Source: an uncultured Cytophagales bacterium (GTDB taxonomy: Bacteria; Bacteroidota; Bacteroidia; Cytophagales; Cyclobacteriaceae). From it: a DNA stretch of 64,000 bases. Where the stretch lies: the NCBI GenBank assembly GCA_913057175.1, contig CAJXNP010000004.1:248001-312000 (forward strand), read 5' to 3'. The notes below the pieces were generated by a model, which ran no database searches, was not told the origin of the DNA, and saw only the letters and a program-made list of their open reading frames with translations. The first letter of the stretch is position 1; every line of letters starts with the position of its first letter. Positions 18,661 to 27,899 of the stretch are shown one piece after another. Both the position numbers and the translations under genes were made by a program.

Positions 18661-21153
18661 GTGAAACAACAAGCTATTTATGTCCTTATTTTCTTATCGA
18701 TCAGTCTTTTTGCATGTGAATCTTCGGAAAAAGTAGAAAAAAGGACTATCGAAAATAAATTGTGGTACAACCAACCGGCGACTATTTGGGAGGAAGCTCT
18801 TCCAATTGGTAATGGTCGTATCGGTGCGATGATCTATGGTAAACCGGCAAATGAATTGATCCAGCTGAATGAAGAGACGGTATGGGCAGGTGGTCCGGGA
18901 AACAACATCAATCCTGAAACCGGAAAAGCGATCCCCGAAGTTCAAAAGTTATTATTCGAAGGAAAATATGGTGAAGCCCAAAATCTGGCTCAGGAGAAGA
19001 TTAAATCAATTAATGATGGCATGCCTTATCAACCTGTTGGTGATCTGATGATCTATTTTCCAGGTCATGAAGATGTTAATAATTATTATCGGGACCTGAA
19101 CATTTCAAATGCCATTTCTACCATAACTTATAAAGTTGGAGAAGTAGAATTCAGGCGAGAACTCTTCACTTCATTTACAGATGATGTTTTGATCATCAAA
19201 ATCTCAGCTAGTACTCCCGGAAGTATCACCTGTCATGTTTCCTGGAATAGCCCACAAGTACATCGCGTAGAATCGGATGGTGAGATCCTTTCTATGAATG
19301 GAATAACAAGCGCACATGAAGGCAAAGAAGGTGAAGTAAAGTTTTCCGCCCAGATATTACCAAAAGTAGTTGGCGGAACAACTTTAGTCAATCAGGATAA
19401 TATTGAGATCAACGGAGCGGATGAGATTATTTTGTATACTTCTGTCGATAGCAATTTTAAAAATTACAAAGAACTGACGGTAAATGAAAAGGAATCAGCC
19501 AGAGAGGTACTTCTTCGGGCATCGGAAGTACCGTACGAATTGGCTGTCCAAAACCATGTTAAGACCTACAGAAATTATTATGACAGGGTGAACCTGGATC
19601 TTGGAGTTACCGATTCTATGAATAAACCGACAGATGTTCGCTTGAAAGAATTTGCCAAGGCCAATGACCCGCAATTAGTGTCATTATATTTTCAATTTGG
19701 AAGGTATCTGCTTATTTCAAGCTCTCAACCTAGCGGACAGCCTGCCACCCTCCAGGGAATCTGGAACCATCACATGTTTCCACCCTGGGACAGCAAATAC
19801 ACGATCAATATTAATACGGAAATGAATTATTGGCCGGCGGAAGAAACCAACCTTCCGGAACTTCAACAGCCACTGTTTAACATGTTGAAGGAGCTGGCTG
19901 TTACAGGCCAGGAGACGGCTCAAAAAACTTATGGGGCAGATGGGTGGGCTGTACATCACAACACAGATATATGGCGGGTCACCGATCCGGTGGATGGTGT
20001 AGGATCGTGGGGATTATGGCCCATGGCAGGCGCCTGGTTTTGTCAACATATTTGGGAACATTATCAGTTTTCGGGGGATAAAGATTTTTTGAAAGAGTAT
20101 TATCCCGTAATGAGGGAGGCTTCTGTCTTTTTTACAGATATTCTAATCGAAGAACCTGAACATGGTTGGCTGGTCGTAAACCCTTCCATTTCTCCTGAAA
20201 ACCGCTACAAATATGATGGAGAAAATGATGCGGCTGTCACCTATGGAGCAACAATGGATAATCAAATGATCTTTGAGTTGTTTAGTAATACGATGCATGC
20301 CGCAGAAGAATTAGACGTTGACAACGATTTTGTTCAACAACTTGAAAGTCTGAAAGCAAAACTTCCACCCATGCAAATAGGTCAACATGGACAGTTACAG
20401 GAATGGATAAAAGACTGGGACGACCCAAATGATCACCACAGGCATGTTTCACATTTATATGGGCTACATCCCGGCAACCAGATTTCACCATTCCGCACAC
20501 CTGAATTATTTAAAGCTGTCCGCAATTCCCTTGAATACCGTGGCGACATTTCTACAGGCTGGTCAATGGGATGGAAGGTGAATCTGTGGGCCAGACTTCT
20601 GGATGGGGATCGTGCATTTAAACTCATCACCAATCAGCTGTCTCCCGCAATTGAAGAAAATGGAGACCAACATGGAGGGACATACAATAACTTGTTGGAT
20701 GCACATCCACCATTTCAAATTGATGGTAATTTCGGTTGTTCAGCCGGAATTGCTGAAATGTTGGTTCAAAGTCAAGACGGGTTTATTTATCTGCTTCCTG
20801 CCTTGCCGGAATCATGGAGTTCGGGAAGCGTTAGCGGTTTAAGAACAAGAGGAGGGTTCACTATTGATCTGCTGGAATGGGAAGACCACAAACTTACCAA
20901 CCTCATCATTGCCTCCAATCTGGGAGGAAATTGCCGTATTAAAATAAATGCGACTCAAGTGGCTTCGGCAAAATTTGACATGAAAAAGGCAGAAGGGGAG
21001 AATCCGAATCCCTATTTTCATGTAGATGAAATACCTGATTATATCCTATCAACAAATTTAAATGAGGATGAACTTTCTTATCAGCCTCCTGAAACAAACA
21101 CGTATGATTTCATGACTCAAAAAGGAACCACCTATACCGTACATTTTGAATAG
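18661..21153 (+). CDS. GH95 alpha-L-fucosidase-like lipoprotein
   Basis: About 830 residues from the GTG at 18661, which gives a compact lipoprotein signal (SISLFAC); a GTG at 18631 would add ten residues. GH95 signatures run through the protein: [83 protein letters not shown] and [15 protein letters not shown], whose Asp corresponds to the conserved catalytic Asp of the family. GH95 inverting enzymes release alpha-1,2-linked L-fucose, and some accept L-galactose. Together with GH31 and GH2 it would complete the trimming of fucosylated xyloglucan side chains. It is likely co-transcribed with the GH2 gene. Confidence 0.92.
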   Translation: MKQQAIYVLIFLSISLFACESSEKVEKRTIENKLWYNQPATIWEEALPIGNGRIGAMIYGKPANELIQLNEETVWAGGPGNNINPETGKAIPEVQKLLFEGKYGEAQNLAQEKIKSINDGMPYQPVGDLMIYFPGHEDVNNYYRDLNISNAISTITYKVGEVEFRRELFTSFTDDVLIIKISASTPGSITCHVSWNSPQVHRVESDGEILSMNGITSAHEGKEGEVKFSAQILPKVVGGTTLVNQDNIEINGADEIILYTSVDSNFKNYKELTVNEKESAREVLLRASEVPYELAVQNHVKTYRNYYDRVNLDLGVTDSMNKPTDVRLKEFAKANDPQLVSLYFQFGRYLLISSSQPSGQPATLQGIWNHHMFPPWDSKYTININTEMNYWPAEETNLPELQQPLFNMLKELAVTGQETAQKTYGADGWAVHHNTDIWRVTDPVDGVGSWGLWPMAGAWFCQHIWEHYQFSGDKDFLKEYYPVMREASVFFTDILIEEPEHGWLVVNPSISPENRYKYDGENDAAVTYGATMDNQMIFELFSNTMHAAEELDVDNDFVQQLESLKAKLPPMQIGQHGQLQEWIKDWDDPNDHHRHVSHLYGLHPGNQISPFRTPELFKAVRNSLEYRGDISTGWSMGWKVNLWARLLDGDRAFKLITNQLSPAIEENGDQHGGTYNNLLDAHPPFQIDGNFGCSAGIAEMLVQSQDGFIYLLPALPESWSSGSVSGLRTRGGFTIDLLEWEDHKLTNLIIASNLGGNCRIKINATQVASAKFDMKKAEGENPNPYFHVDEIPDYILSTNLNEDELSYQPPETNTYDFMTQKGTTYTVHFE

Positions 21154-21334
21154 AAGGTAGAATTTCTTTGAAGTTATTGTTAGCGTAATAGAGCAGGTAT
21201 ACTTCTATTTATTAGATTAGTTAAAACAAATATAAAAATATTTATATCATTTGGTTACTTATGTACTTTTCTCTGTATTTACTTACATAAATACAATTTG
21301 ATCTTTATTTTTTCATATTTATTTAGTTACCAAA

Positions 21335-21904
21335 ATGAAAAGAATTTTTACGATACTTTCACTTTCAGTCATTTTAAATGCCACATTGCTGAAAGCTCAG
21401 GATATGGATTTTATCTATGACTATTCTTCACCATCGAAAGAGCATATTGTCATGAATATTCCCAAAGACAGCTCCTATCTGCAATGGGGAATTTGGATGG
21501 ATGCTTCAGAAATGGACTTCAAATTTCATACGATGAAATTGTTTCTGTCGAGCGATCAGGCATTATTCCTGAAACATTTTCATGGAATTGCTGAAATTAT
21601 TTTAGGGAATGACGAAAGGATACCTATAAGCGTTTTTACCGCAGATGATGATATTACGGGAATTGATCACTATGAAAAAATTCTGGCTTTTCAATTCAAC
21701 CAGGAGGAGTCAAACATCCTGTTGGAAAAGGATATCAAAAAGATCGTTTTCTATACATCCTATGGAAAATTCACTGCTAAGTTTGCTGATAAGGAATTGA
21801 TGCAAAAAGCCTTATTTACGTTAAAGTACAACATCGATATTTTCAATAAAACCAATGACCGTTTGCTTTCCCAAAGAGTGGCAGCCAAGTCTCCATTTCA
21901 ATAG
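21335..21904 (+). CDS. Secreted hypothetical protein
   Basis: A 189-residue protein with a clear signal peptide (MKRIFTILSLSVILNATLLKAQ). I do not recognise the family. The mature part looks beta-rich, with KLFLSSDQALFLKHFHGIAEI, ISVFTADDDITGI, and ILLEKDIKKIVFYTSYGKF; the repeated strand pattern suggests a single small domain. It stands alone behind the GH95 gene and is closed by a terminator. Confidence 0.65.
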   Translation: MKRIFTILSLSVILNATLLKAQDMDFIYDYSSPSKEHIVMNIPKDSSYLQWGIWMDASEMDFKFHTMKLFLSSDQALFLKHFHGIAEIILGNDERIPISVFTADDDITGIDHYEKILAFQFNQEESNILLEKDIKKIVFYTSYGKFTAKFADKELMQKALFTLKYNIDIFNKTNDRLLSQRVAAKSPFQ

Positions 21905-21941
21905 TTAGGGATGAGTTTTGATGACAAATAAGTTTAAAAAG

Positions 21942-21969
21942 GCTGAGGAATTTTCTTCAGCTTTTTTTT
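21942..21969 (+). terminator. Rho-independent terminator after the secreted hypothetical
   Basis: GCTGAGGAA (21942-21950) can pair with TTCTTCAGC (21953-21961), with one G-U pair, and is followed by eight T. It separates the hypothetical gene from the GalU-like operon. Confidence 0.75.
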
Positions 21970-22017
21970 GATCATCGATAAAAAGAAAAGAAGCGAATGG
22001 ATTTTTTCCAACATAAC

Positions 22018-22025
22018 TATATTTG
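22018..22025 (+). promoter_or_regulatory. Bacteroidota-type -7 box before the GalU-like operon
   Basis: TATATTTG fits the TAnnTTTG -7 element of Bacteroidota sigma-ABfr promoters, 33 bases before the ATG at 22059 and after a terminator. I cannot see a clear TTG at the -33 position, so the call is tentative. Confidence 0.4.
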
Positions 22026-22058
22026 CGACATCAAATTTTAGATTAAAACAACTTCTCC

Positions 22059-22916
22059 ATGAAAATTAAAAAGGCTGTAATCACGTTGGCAGGACCTGAC
22101 CAACGAAAGTTACCCCTACAATCCCTGATCGATCGACAGGGAAATGAGAAATCAGTTTTGGAAATCCTTCTTGATGAAATCATGCGTTCCGGTATTGAAA
22201 GTATTGGGATTGTTCATTATCCGGGGGATGATAAAACTTACAAAGGGTTATTGGGGGCACATACGGACGAGGTGACTTTTATTTCGCAAGAAGAGCCACG
22301 TGGTTATGCTCATGCCGTTTATTCGGCCTCAAAATTCACCAAAGGAGAAAGCTTCTTGCACTTAGTGGGAGATCATCTTTATGTTGATCGGGGAGAGATA
22401 TCAGCAGCAACACACTTGATAACAATTGCCGAAACTGAAAGTTGCTCTATCTCAGCTGTGCAACCTACCCGTGAAAGCCTGATTACCCGGTTTGGAGTGG
22501 TTGGAGGACAGCGTATGGCGGGAAGCCAGGAATTATACAAAATAGACCGTGTGATTGAAAAGCCAACTCCCACGGAAGCAGAGCAAAAATTATTGGTTCC
22601 CGGACTACGATCAGGTCATTATCTGTGTTTTTATGGAATGCATGTATTGACAGCTTCCGTCATGGATATCATAGAATCGCTTCTCAAAGATAATCCCGAT
22701 AGAAAAGTTCCATTAAGCGAAGCATTAAATATCCTGGCGTCGAAGGAGGAATACCTTGCACTTGAAAAAAATGATTTGCGCTTTGACCTGGGAACAAAAT
22801 ATGGACTCATGAAAGCTCAGCTAGCGGTAGCGCTTACAGGCAAAGACAGAGATCAGCTTATGTCAGAATTGCTTGAATTCTTTGTTTTAAAAGATCTGAA
22901 TAACCAGGGAAGGTAG
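22059..22916 (+). CDS. GalU-like nucleotidyltransferase with degenerate nucleotide loop
   Basis: A 285-residue cytoplasmic protein related to bacterial UTP-glucose-1-phosphate uridylyltransferases. Recognisable parts are the N-terminal strand KAVITLAG, QEEPRGYAHAVYSASKF (about 79-95), LVGDHLYVD with the metal-binding-type Asp, and VIEKPTPTEAEQKL before the C-terminal part. However, the usual AGxGTRxxP loop that holds the nucleotide phosphates reads AGPDQRKLP: the second Gly and the Thr are gone while the Arg stays. It may be a regulatory or non-canonical partner and not a normal GalU. Its stop is 2 bases before the start of the GHMP-UDPGP fusion, so the two are translationally coupled and probably work together. 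Confidence 0.75.
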   Translation: MKIKKAVITLAGPDQRKLPLQSLIDRQGNEKSVLEILLDEIMRSGIESIGIVHYPGDDKTYKGLLGAHTDEVTFISQEEPRGYAHAVYSASKFTKGESFLHLVGDHLYVDRGEISAATHLITIAETESCSISAVQPTRESLITRFGVVGGQRMAGSQELYKIDRVIEKPTPTEAEQKLLVPGLRSGHYLCFYGMHVLTASVMDIIESLLKDNPDRKVPLSEALNILASKEEYLALEKNDLRFDLGTKYGLMKAQLAVALTGKDRDQLMSELLEFFVLKDLNNQGR

Positions 22917-22918
22917 TA

Positions 22919-25900
22919 ATGGGCAGATTAGTTGAAATAATTACATCAGAGAAAACGGAAGTAAGGAATCAGTCATTAGATTCTGCTTGTCAATCACTTG
23001 CGCTAGACGATTTAATTTCAGAATGTGCAGTGCTCGAAAACTTTCGGCATGAGAGCGATAATCTATATCACCGGGTGCGAGCATTATTTTTTCTCTATGC
23101 GATGCACCGCTTTCATATTCCATTCAAAGATGGAGTAAGTACAAACAGCATCATTTCCTACAAGGCCTACGAACACATGCTTAAGCGTAGATTTGAAGAA
23201 GCCATTAGAATTTTTATTGATATTCAGGAAAAGAATGGCCCTAATGAAGGAATTAGCAGCGGATTAGCTGATGCCTATCATCAGCTGGCTTTTCAGACGC
23301 TTGCGGATCAGGTACGAAAAAGTGTAAAGTCCACTTATGGAAATCAATGGATGTTTCGCATAAGCCACCCGGACGATCATCCTTTAAAGCTAAAGTCCGA
23401 ACTCCTTAAAAATGATGACCGAACCGGTTTGTTTCCATTGCTGCATGAGAGCACTCCTGTCCGAATGGATATTACACACTGTGGATGGAGTGATATTTTC
23501 TTTTTAGGGATGGATTTCCCAAAAGGAGCGCAGGTTTTTAATATATCGGTTGACCTTTGCGTTCGAAACCAGGATGAAGGGGAAGGTCCCCGTCCGCCAA
23601 TTGAAACTTTTTTTAGGGTCATTGATGAACCCGTTCTCAAATTGACGAGTGTTGATCTGGGAGCTACTGCCTCCATAACCAAAATGGCCGAAGTGTTTGA
23701 TTTTGCCAAGGATTATCTTGGGCTTCTAAAAGCGGCAGTAATTGCTTCTGGGATTGTGCCACCGGCTATGGAGGGCTCCGGAATTGATCTGCCCGATTTG
23801 TTGAGTAACCTTGTAGGTCCAGATCTTGGGATTGAGATTGTGAGTAAGGTAAATAACATTCCAAAGGGTAGTAGATTGGCTGTTTCCACCAATTTATTAG
23901 CCTCACTGATTTCCATATGTATGCGTGCAACAGGGCAAACAAAAAGCATTAATGGAGAATTACTGGAAGAAGAAAGAAGACTGGTTGCTGCCAGGGCAAT
24001 ATTGGGGGAATGGATTGGAGGTTCCGGTGGTGGATGGCAGGATAGTGGTGGCGTTTGGCCAGGAATTAAGATCATTAAAGGTGTCGAGGCATCAGTAGGT
24101 GATCCTGAGTATGGAATAAGCAATGGAAGGTTGCTTCCCAGGCATACCATTATGGATCAGAATGATGTTTCCACAGAGATTCGACAGAAATTACAGGATA
24201 GCCTGGTGATGGTGCACGGAGGCATGGCGCAGGATGTTGGGCCCATCCTGGAAATGGTGACCGAAAAGCATTTGCTGAGATCAGAACAAGAATGGAAAGC
24301 CCGCCATATGGCTATTCACTATTTTGATGAAGTTATTGAACAAATTAAGTCGGGAGATATTCAGTCATTAGGAAAATTCACAGAAGAAAATTTCAAAGGA
24401 CCTATACAGGCCATTATCCCCTGGACAAGCAATATTTATACTGAAATACTGATCAAAAAGGTAAGAGAGGAATTTGGTGAAAATTTCTGGGGATTCTGGA
24501 TGATGGGGGGAATGTCAGGTGGTGGAATGGGCTTCATGTTTGACCCTAAATTCAAAGAAAAGGGACAGGAAAAGTTGCAGCAAATTATGAGCGAAACAAA
24601 ATCCAAGCTTGAAAATGCTGTTCCTTTCGCCATGGAACCGGTAGTTTATGATTTTCAGATCAATGAAAAAGGGACGTTTGCCGAATTTCTTGAAAAAGAG
24701 GACGCTCTCATGCCTATCGAATACTATACCATGACAACGCCGGCTTTATTAAAAAAAGACATACAAAAACTTACGGATTGTCAGAGAAACGAATTGGAAC
24801 TGTTGAGCCAGTCATATAAAAATAAAAATACTTATCAGTCTTTCATGTCTCAGTTGCTTGAGAGAATGATGCCCCAGAGTGGAACAAAAACTGAGAAACA
24901 ACAGTCCCTGGATGAATTACTGAAAAAGCATGGATTTGATGAGCAGCTTCATCAACAAATAAAATCTGATCTGAAAGCCACCCGAATTGGTTTGGCACAG
25001 AACAGACTTCCTGTAAACAGCAAGATCATCGATGTAAAAGAAAGTGAAGTGTTGATGGCCAATTCTTCATTGGACAAGGAATATTACGGCTTGGGATCGG
25101 ATTCTCTGAAAAAGGGAGAAGTCTGTGTGGTCACACTTGCCGGAGGAGTTGGAAGTCGCTGGTCTAAAGGTGCTGGTGTGGTGAAATCCCTGAATCCTTA
25201 TGCTAAACTTTCAGGAAAACACAGAAATTTTATTGAAACGCATTTGGCTAAAAGTAGGAAAATTGCCAATCTGAGCGGAACGACCATACCTCATGTTTTC
25301 ACTACAAGCTATCTTACACATCAGTCTATCGGGCAATATCTCGAAGGAGAAAGTAATTACCACTACGAGGGACCACTATATCTTTCAGAAGGGAAATATG
25401 TAGGGTTAAGATTAGTTCCGACAGAAAAAGATCTGCGATTTTTATGGGAGGAATTGCCTCAACAGGTTCTTGATGAACAAGCTCAGAAAATGCAGGATAG
25501 CTTGCGAAATGCTTTGATCAATTGGGCCAAGTCGCTGGGCGAAGGTGAGGATTACCGCGATAACCTGCCTCATCAATGCATTCATCCCGTTGGGCACTGG
25601 TTTGAGATTCCTAATATGCTGATCAATGGTACACTAAAAAAACTATTGGATGAGCGGCCACAGTTAAAATATATATTTCTTCATAATATCGATACCCTTG
25701 GAGCAAATGTCAGCCCTGAAATGCTCGGGCTGCATATCCGGTCAGGTGCGGATTTTTCAACAGAGGTTATTACACGAAAGCTTGATGACAGGGGAGGAGG
25801 TTTGGCGAATATTGATGGTAAGACCAGATTAATTGAAGGACTTGCTTTACCAGATGAGCAAATTGAATTTGATCTGACTTATTACAACAGCAATACCTTC

Positions 25901-26242
25901 TGGATAAATATTGATTCACTGTTCAGGGTTTTTGAATTAACAAAAGAGGATTTGGACGATCTTGAATTGGTAAAAGAAAAAGTCAATAAAATTTCAAGAA
26001 GAATGCCGACTTACATCACGATTAAGGATGTGAAGAAGCGATGGGGAAAAGGCCAGGAAGATATTTTTCCGGTTACTCAATTTGAGAAATTGTGGGGAGA
26101 TATGACCGCACTTTCAGAGTTGAATTGCAAATTCATTGTTGTTCCACGCATGCGCGGTCAGCAATTGAAAGAAGTAGATCAGCTGGATGGCTGGCTAAGA
26201 GATGGATCAGCAAAGTATGTGGAAGAACTGTGTGAATGGTAA
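22919..26242 (+). CDS. Bifunctional GHMP sugar kinase / UDPGP-type pyrophosphorylase fusion
   Basis: A 1107-residue cytoplasmic protein with two enzyme halves. After a helical region (1-175), a GHMP kinase follows: STPVRMDITHCGWSD (178-192) corresponds to the sugar-binding PVRxDxAGGWSD of fucokinases, KGSRLAVSTNLLAS (316-329) to the ATP loop, GGSGGGWQDSGG (367-378) to the GGGWQDQ motif, and MMGGMSGGGMGFMFDP (528-543) to the C-terminal glycine-rich motif. From about 730, a UDPGP-family nucleotidyltransferase follows: VTLAGGVGSRW (738-748), HNIDTLGANVSP, GGGLANIDGKTRLIE and NSNTFWINIDSL. The arrangement implies sugar to sugar-1-phosphate to UDP-sugar on one chain. It recalls FKP, the Bacteroides fucokinase/GDP-fucose pyrophosphorylase, but with the halves reversed and a UDP-type transferase. 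The substrate is unknown; galactose, a uronic acid or arabinose are candidates. Confidence 0.85.
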   Translation: MGRLVEIITSEKTEVRNQSLDSACQSLALDDLISECAVLENFRHESDNLYHRVRALFFLYAMHRFHIPFKDGVSTNSIISYKAYEHMLKRRFEEAIRIFIDIQEKNGPNEGISSGLADAYHQLAFQTLADQVRKSVKSTYGNQWMFRISHPDDHPLKLKSELLKNDDRTGLFPLLHESTPVRMDITHCGWSDIFFLGMDFPKGAQVFNISVDLCVRNQDEGEGPRPPIETFFRVIDEPVLKLTSVDLGATASITKMAEVFDFAKDYLGLLKAAVIASGIVPPAMEGSGIDLPDLLSNLVGPDLGIEIVSKVNNIPKGSRLAVSTNLLASLISICMRATGQTKSINGELLEEERRLVAARAILGEWIGGSGGGWQDSGGVWPGIKIIKGVEASVGDPEYGISNGRLLPRHTIMDQNDVSTEIRQKLQDSLVMVHGGMAQDVGPILEMVTEKHLLRSEQEWKARHMAIHYFDEVIEQIKSGDIQSLGKFTEENFKGPIQAIIPWTSNIYTEILIKKVREEFGENFWGFWMMGGMSGGGMGFMFDPKFKEKGQEKLQQIMSETKSKLENAVPFAMEPVVYDFQINEKGTFAEFLEKEDALMPIEYYTMTTPALLKKDIQKLTDCQRNELELLSQSYKNKNTYQSFMSQLLERMMPQSGTKTEKQQSLDELLKKHGFDEQLHQQIKSDLKATRIGLAQNRLPVNSKIIDVKESEVLMANSSLDKEYYGLGSDSLKKGEVCVVTLAGGVGSRWSKGAGVVKSLNPYAKLSGKHRNFIETHLAKSRKIANLSGTTIPHVFTTSYLTHQSIGQYLEGESNYHYEGPLYLSEGKYVGLRLVPTEKDLRFLWEELPQQVLDEQAQKMQDSLRNALINWAKSLGEGEDYRDNLPHQCIHPVGHWFEIPNMLINGTLKKLLDERPQLKYIFLHNIDTLGANVSPEMLGLHIRSGADFSTEVITRKLDDRGGGLANIDGKTRLIEGLALPDEQIEFDLTYYNSNTFWINIDSLFRVFELTKEDLDDLELVKEKVNKISRRMPTYITIKDVKKRWGKGQEDIFPVTQFEKLWGDMTALSELNCKFIVVPRMRGQQLKEVDQLDGWLRDGSAKYVEELCEW

Positions 26243-26257
26243 TAAGGTCACTATTCA

Positions 26258-27730
26258 TCAAATCTCCATCCACACAGAAACCTTTCCACCTCTGCAATGA
26301 AATATTGCCTCTCCACTGGCATTTGTGGTAATCTCTCTATCAAAGTGACGGGTAATGTCCTGATATGAGGTGTTGGGTGAATCTGTGTTCAATAATTTCC
26401 AACCGTCAGAGCCATTCGACATGACTACCGCCATGGATCGCTGGTCTCTGGAAGTCCAGCCAATACAGTTGGGATGGTCTAGCTTATCATCAATGATATT
26501 TCCTAAACATAATTTCCTGGCCATCAAAATCTTATCAATCATAAACTGATGCCTGGACTGATTACCCAATCCAAAAAAATCGCATTCGAAATAATCCCCA
26601 AAAAACACACATGGATATCCCTCAGGTCTTAGCAAAATAAGTGCATAAGCGAGCGGTTTAAACCAATCATGTTCTGTCATACGAAATTCTTTTCCCATTC
26701 TCCTGGGTTGCAGGTCATGATTATCAACAAAGGTGACGGCTTTCGAAGGAATAGATTGCATAAGGGAATTATTGAAAATTTCAGGCAGGGGATAGTAAGC
26801 GCCTCTATTTGCTGCTTGCCAGAAATTTTCCCTTAATGGAAAATCAAAAAGTGATAATTGAAAGTTTGTTTTGTATATGAAATCTTCCAGTTTTCCTCTG
26901 TTGTGATCCTCCCAATATTCACCAACTGTAAATATTTCCTTTTGACTATCATGCCTGAGTGTTGTTAAATACATAGGGAAAAAAGACTGGCGGATATGTT
27001 TAATTGCATCTATTCTGAACCCATCGATTTTTAGATCATTGACTAACCAGTTGCCAACCCGAAGAAGCTCTTCAATAACGCTTGGATGAGAAGTATCCAG
27101 ATCTAAACCCATCAGGTAGGGCTCATCACCATGATGCAAAAAAGGAGGAGTTTCAAAATTTTTAGCCTTGATCCGGAACACCTTTCCTCCATCCACAAAA
27201 GCATCAAAGTGATCCCAATACCATTCGTAGTAATTGTCCGTAATTCCTTCTCCAGCTTTTTGAGCAGCGATCCTTTGTGGGAATTTGTAGTTCGTATAGA
27301 TTTTTTTGCTGTACCAATCCGATAATGGCTTGTTTTTATCGTTGAGATCGACTTCCTGCACCCGAATCCATTCCTCAAATTTGGCTCCCATTTTATGATT
27401 AAAGACGAGGTCTGCGTAGATATCGATCTTTGGATCGGTAAGATGAAATGCATCGATCATTTCTTTCAGTTCCTGGTAAGTACCATATTTGGTTGCTGGT
27501 ATTTCTCCGTGTGCTTGATAAAAACCAGGATCCCAGAAATCATACGCATCATAACCAACCGTTTTCTGATTTCCATTTTCCTGTGTGCCTCCCCAACCCT
27601 TGGACAAAGGAGGAATCCAAATGGCTGTAAAACCTTTATTGGCTAACGTTATGGCCTGATCTTTTAACCACGTCCAATGGGTTCCGGGTTCCTGAAACCA
27701 ATGAAAACCTTGTAGCAAAACTCCCTTCAT
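26258..27730 (-). CDS. GH13 cytoplasmic alpha-amylase
   Basis: A 490-residue enzyme with no signal peptide, beginning MKGVLLQGFHW as in cytoplasmic AmyA-type amylases (GH13 subfamily 5). The four conserved regions are present: DLVFNHKMG near 107, GFRIDAIKH with nucleophile Asp241, FTVGEYWEDHN with acid/base Glu271, and FVDNHDLQP with Asp339. It hydrolyses internal alpha-1,4-glucosidic bonds, probably of storage glucan or imported maltodextrin. Its 3' end is 15 bases from that of the convergent kinase/pyrophosphorylase fusion. The family call is secure. Confidence 0.93.
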   Translation of the reverse strand: MKGVLLQGFHWFQEPGTHWTWLKDQAITLANKGFTAIWIPPLSKGWGGTQENGNQKTVGYDAYDFWDPGFYQAHGEIPATKYGTYQELKEMIDAFHLTDPKIDIYADLVFNHKMGAKFEEWIRVQEVDLNDKNKPLSDWYSKKIYTNYKFPQRIAAQKAGEGITDNYYEWYWDHFDAFVDGGKVFRIKAKNFETPPFLHHGDEPYLMGLDLDTSHPSVIEELLRVGNWLVNDLKIDGFRIDAIKHIRQSFFPMYLTTLRHDSQKEIFTVGEYWEDHNRGKLEDFIYKTNFQLSLFDFPLRENFWQAANRGAYYPLPEIFNNSLMQSIPSKAVTFVDNHDLQPRRMGKEFRMTEHDWFKPLAYALILLRPEGYPCVFFGDYFECDFFGLGNQSRHQFMIDKILMARKLCLGNIIDDKLDHPNCIGWTSRDQRSMAVVMSNGSDGWKLLNTDSPNTSYQDITRHFDREITTNASGEAIFHCRGGKVSVWMEI

Positions 27731-27899
27731 GATGGTTGTTTGTGTTTACTTATGAAAAGAAAAGAATGTCGAAGGATGAAGGTTCGCAAACGATGATTTA
27801 GATAAAATTACCAATAATTTGAATCATTTTAAATAGCTTCTTTAATTTAAAGGGATAATACCGAAATCGACAAGATTTGGAATTTTTTAAAACAGCTGA

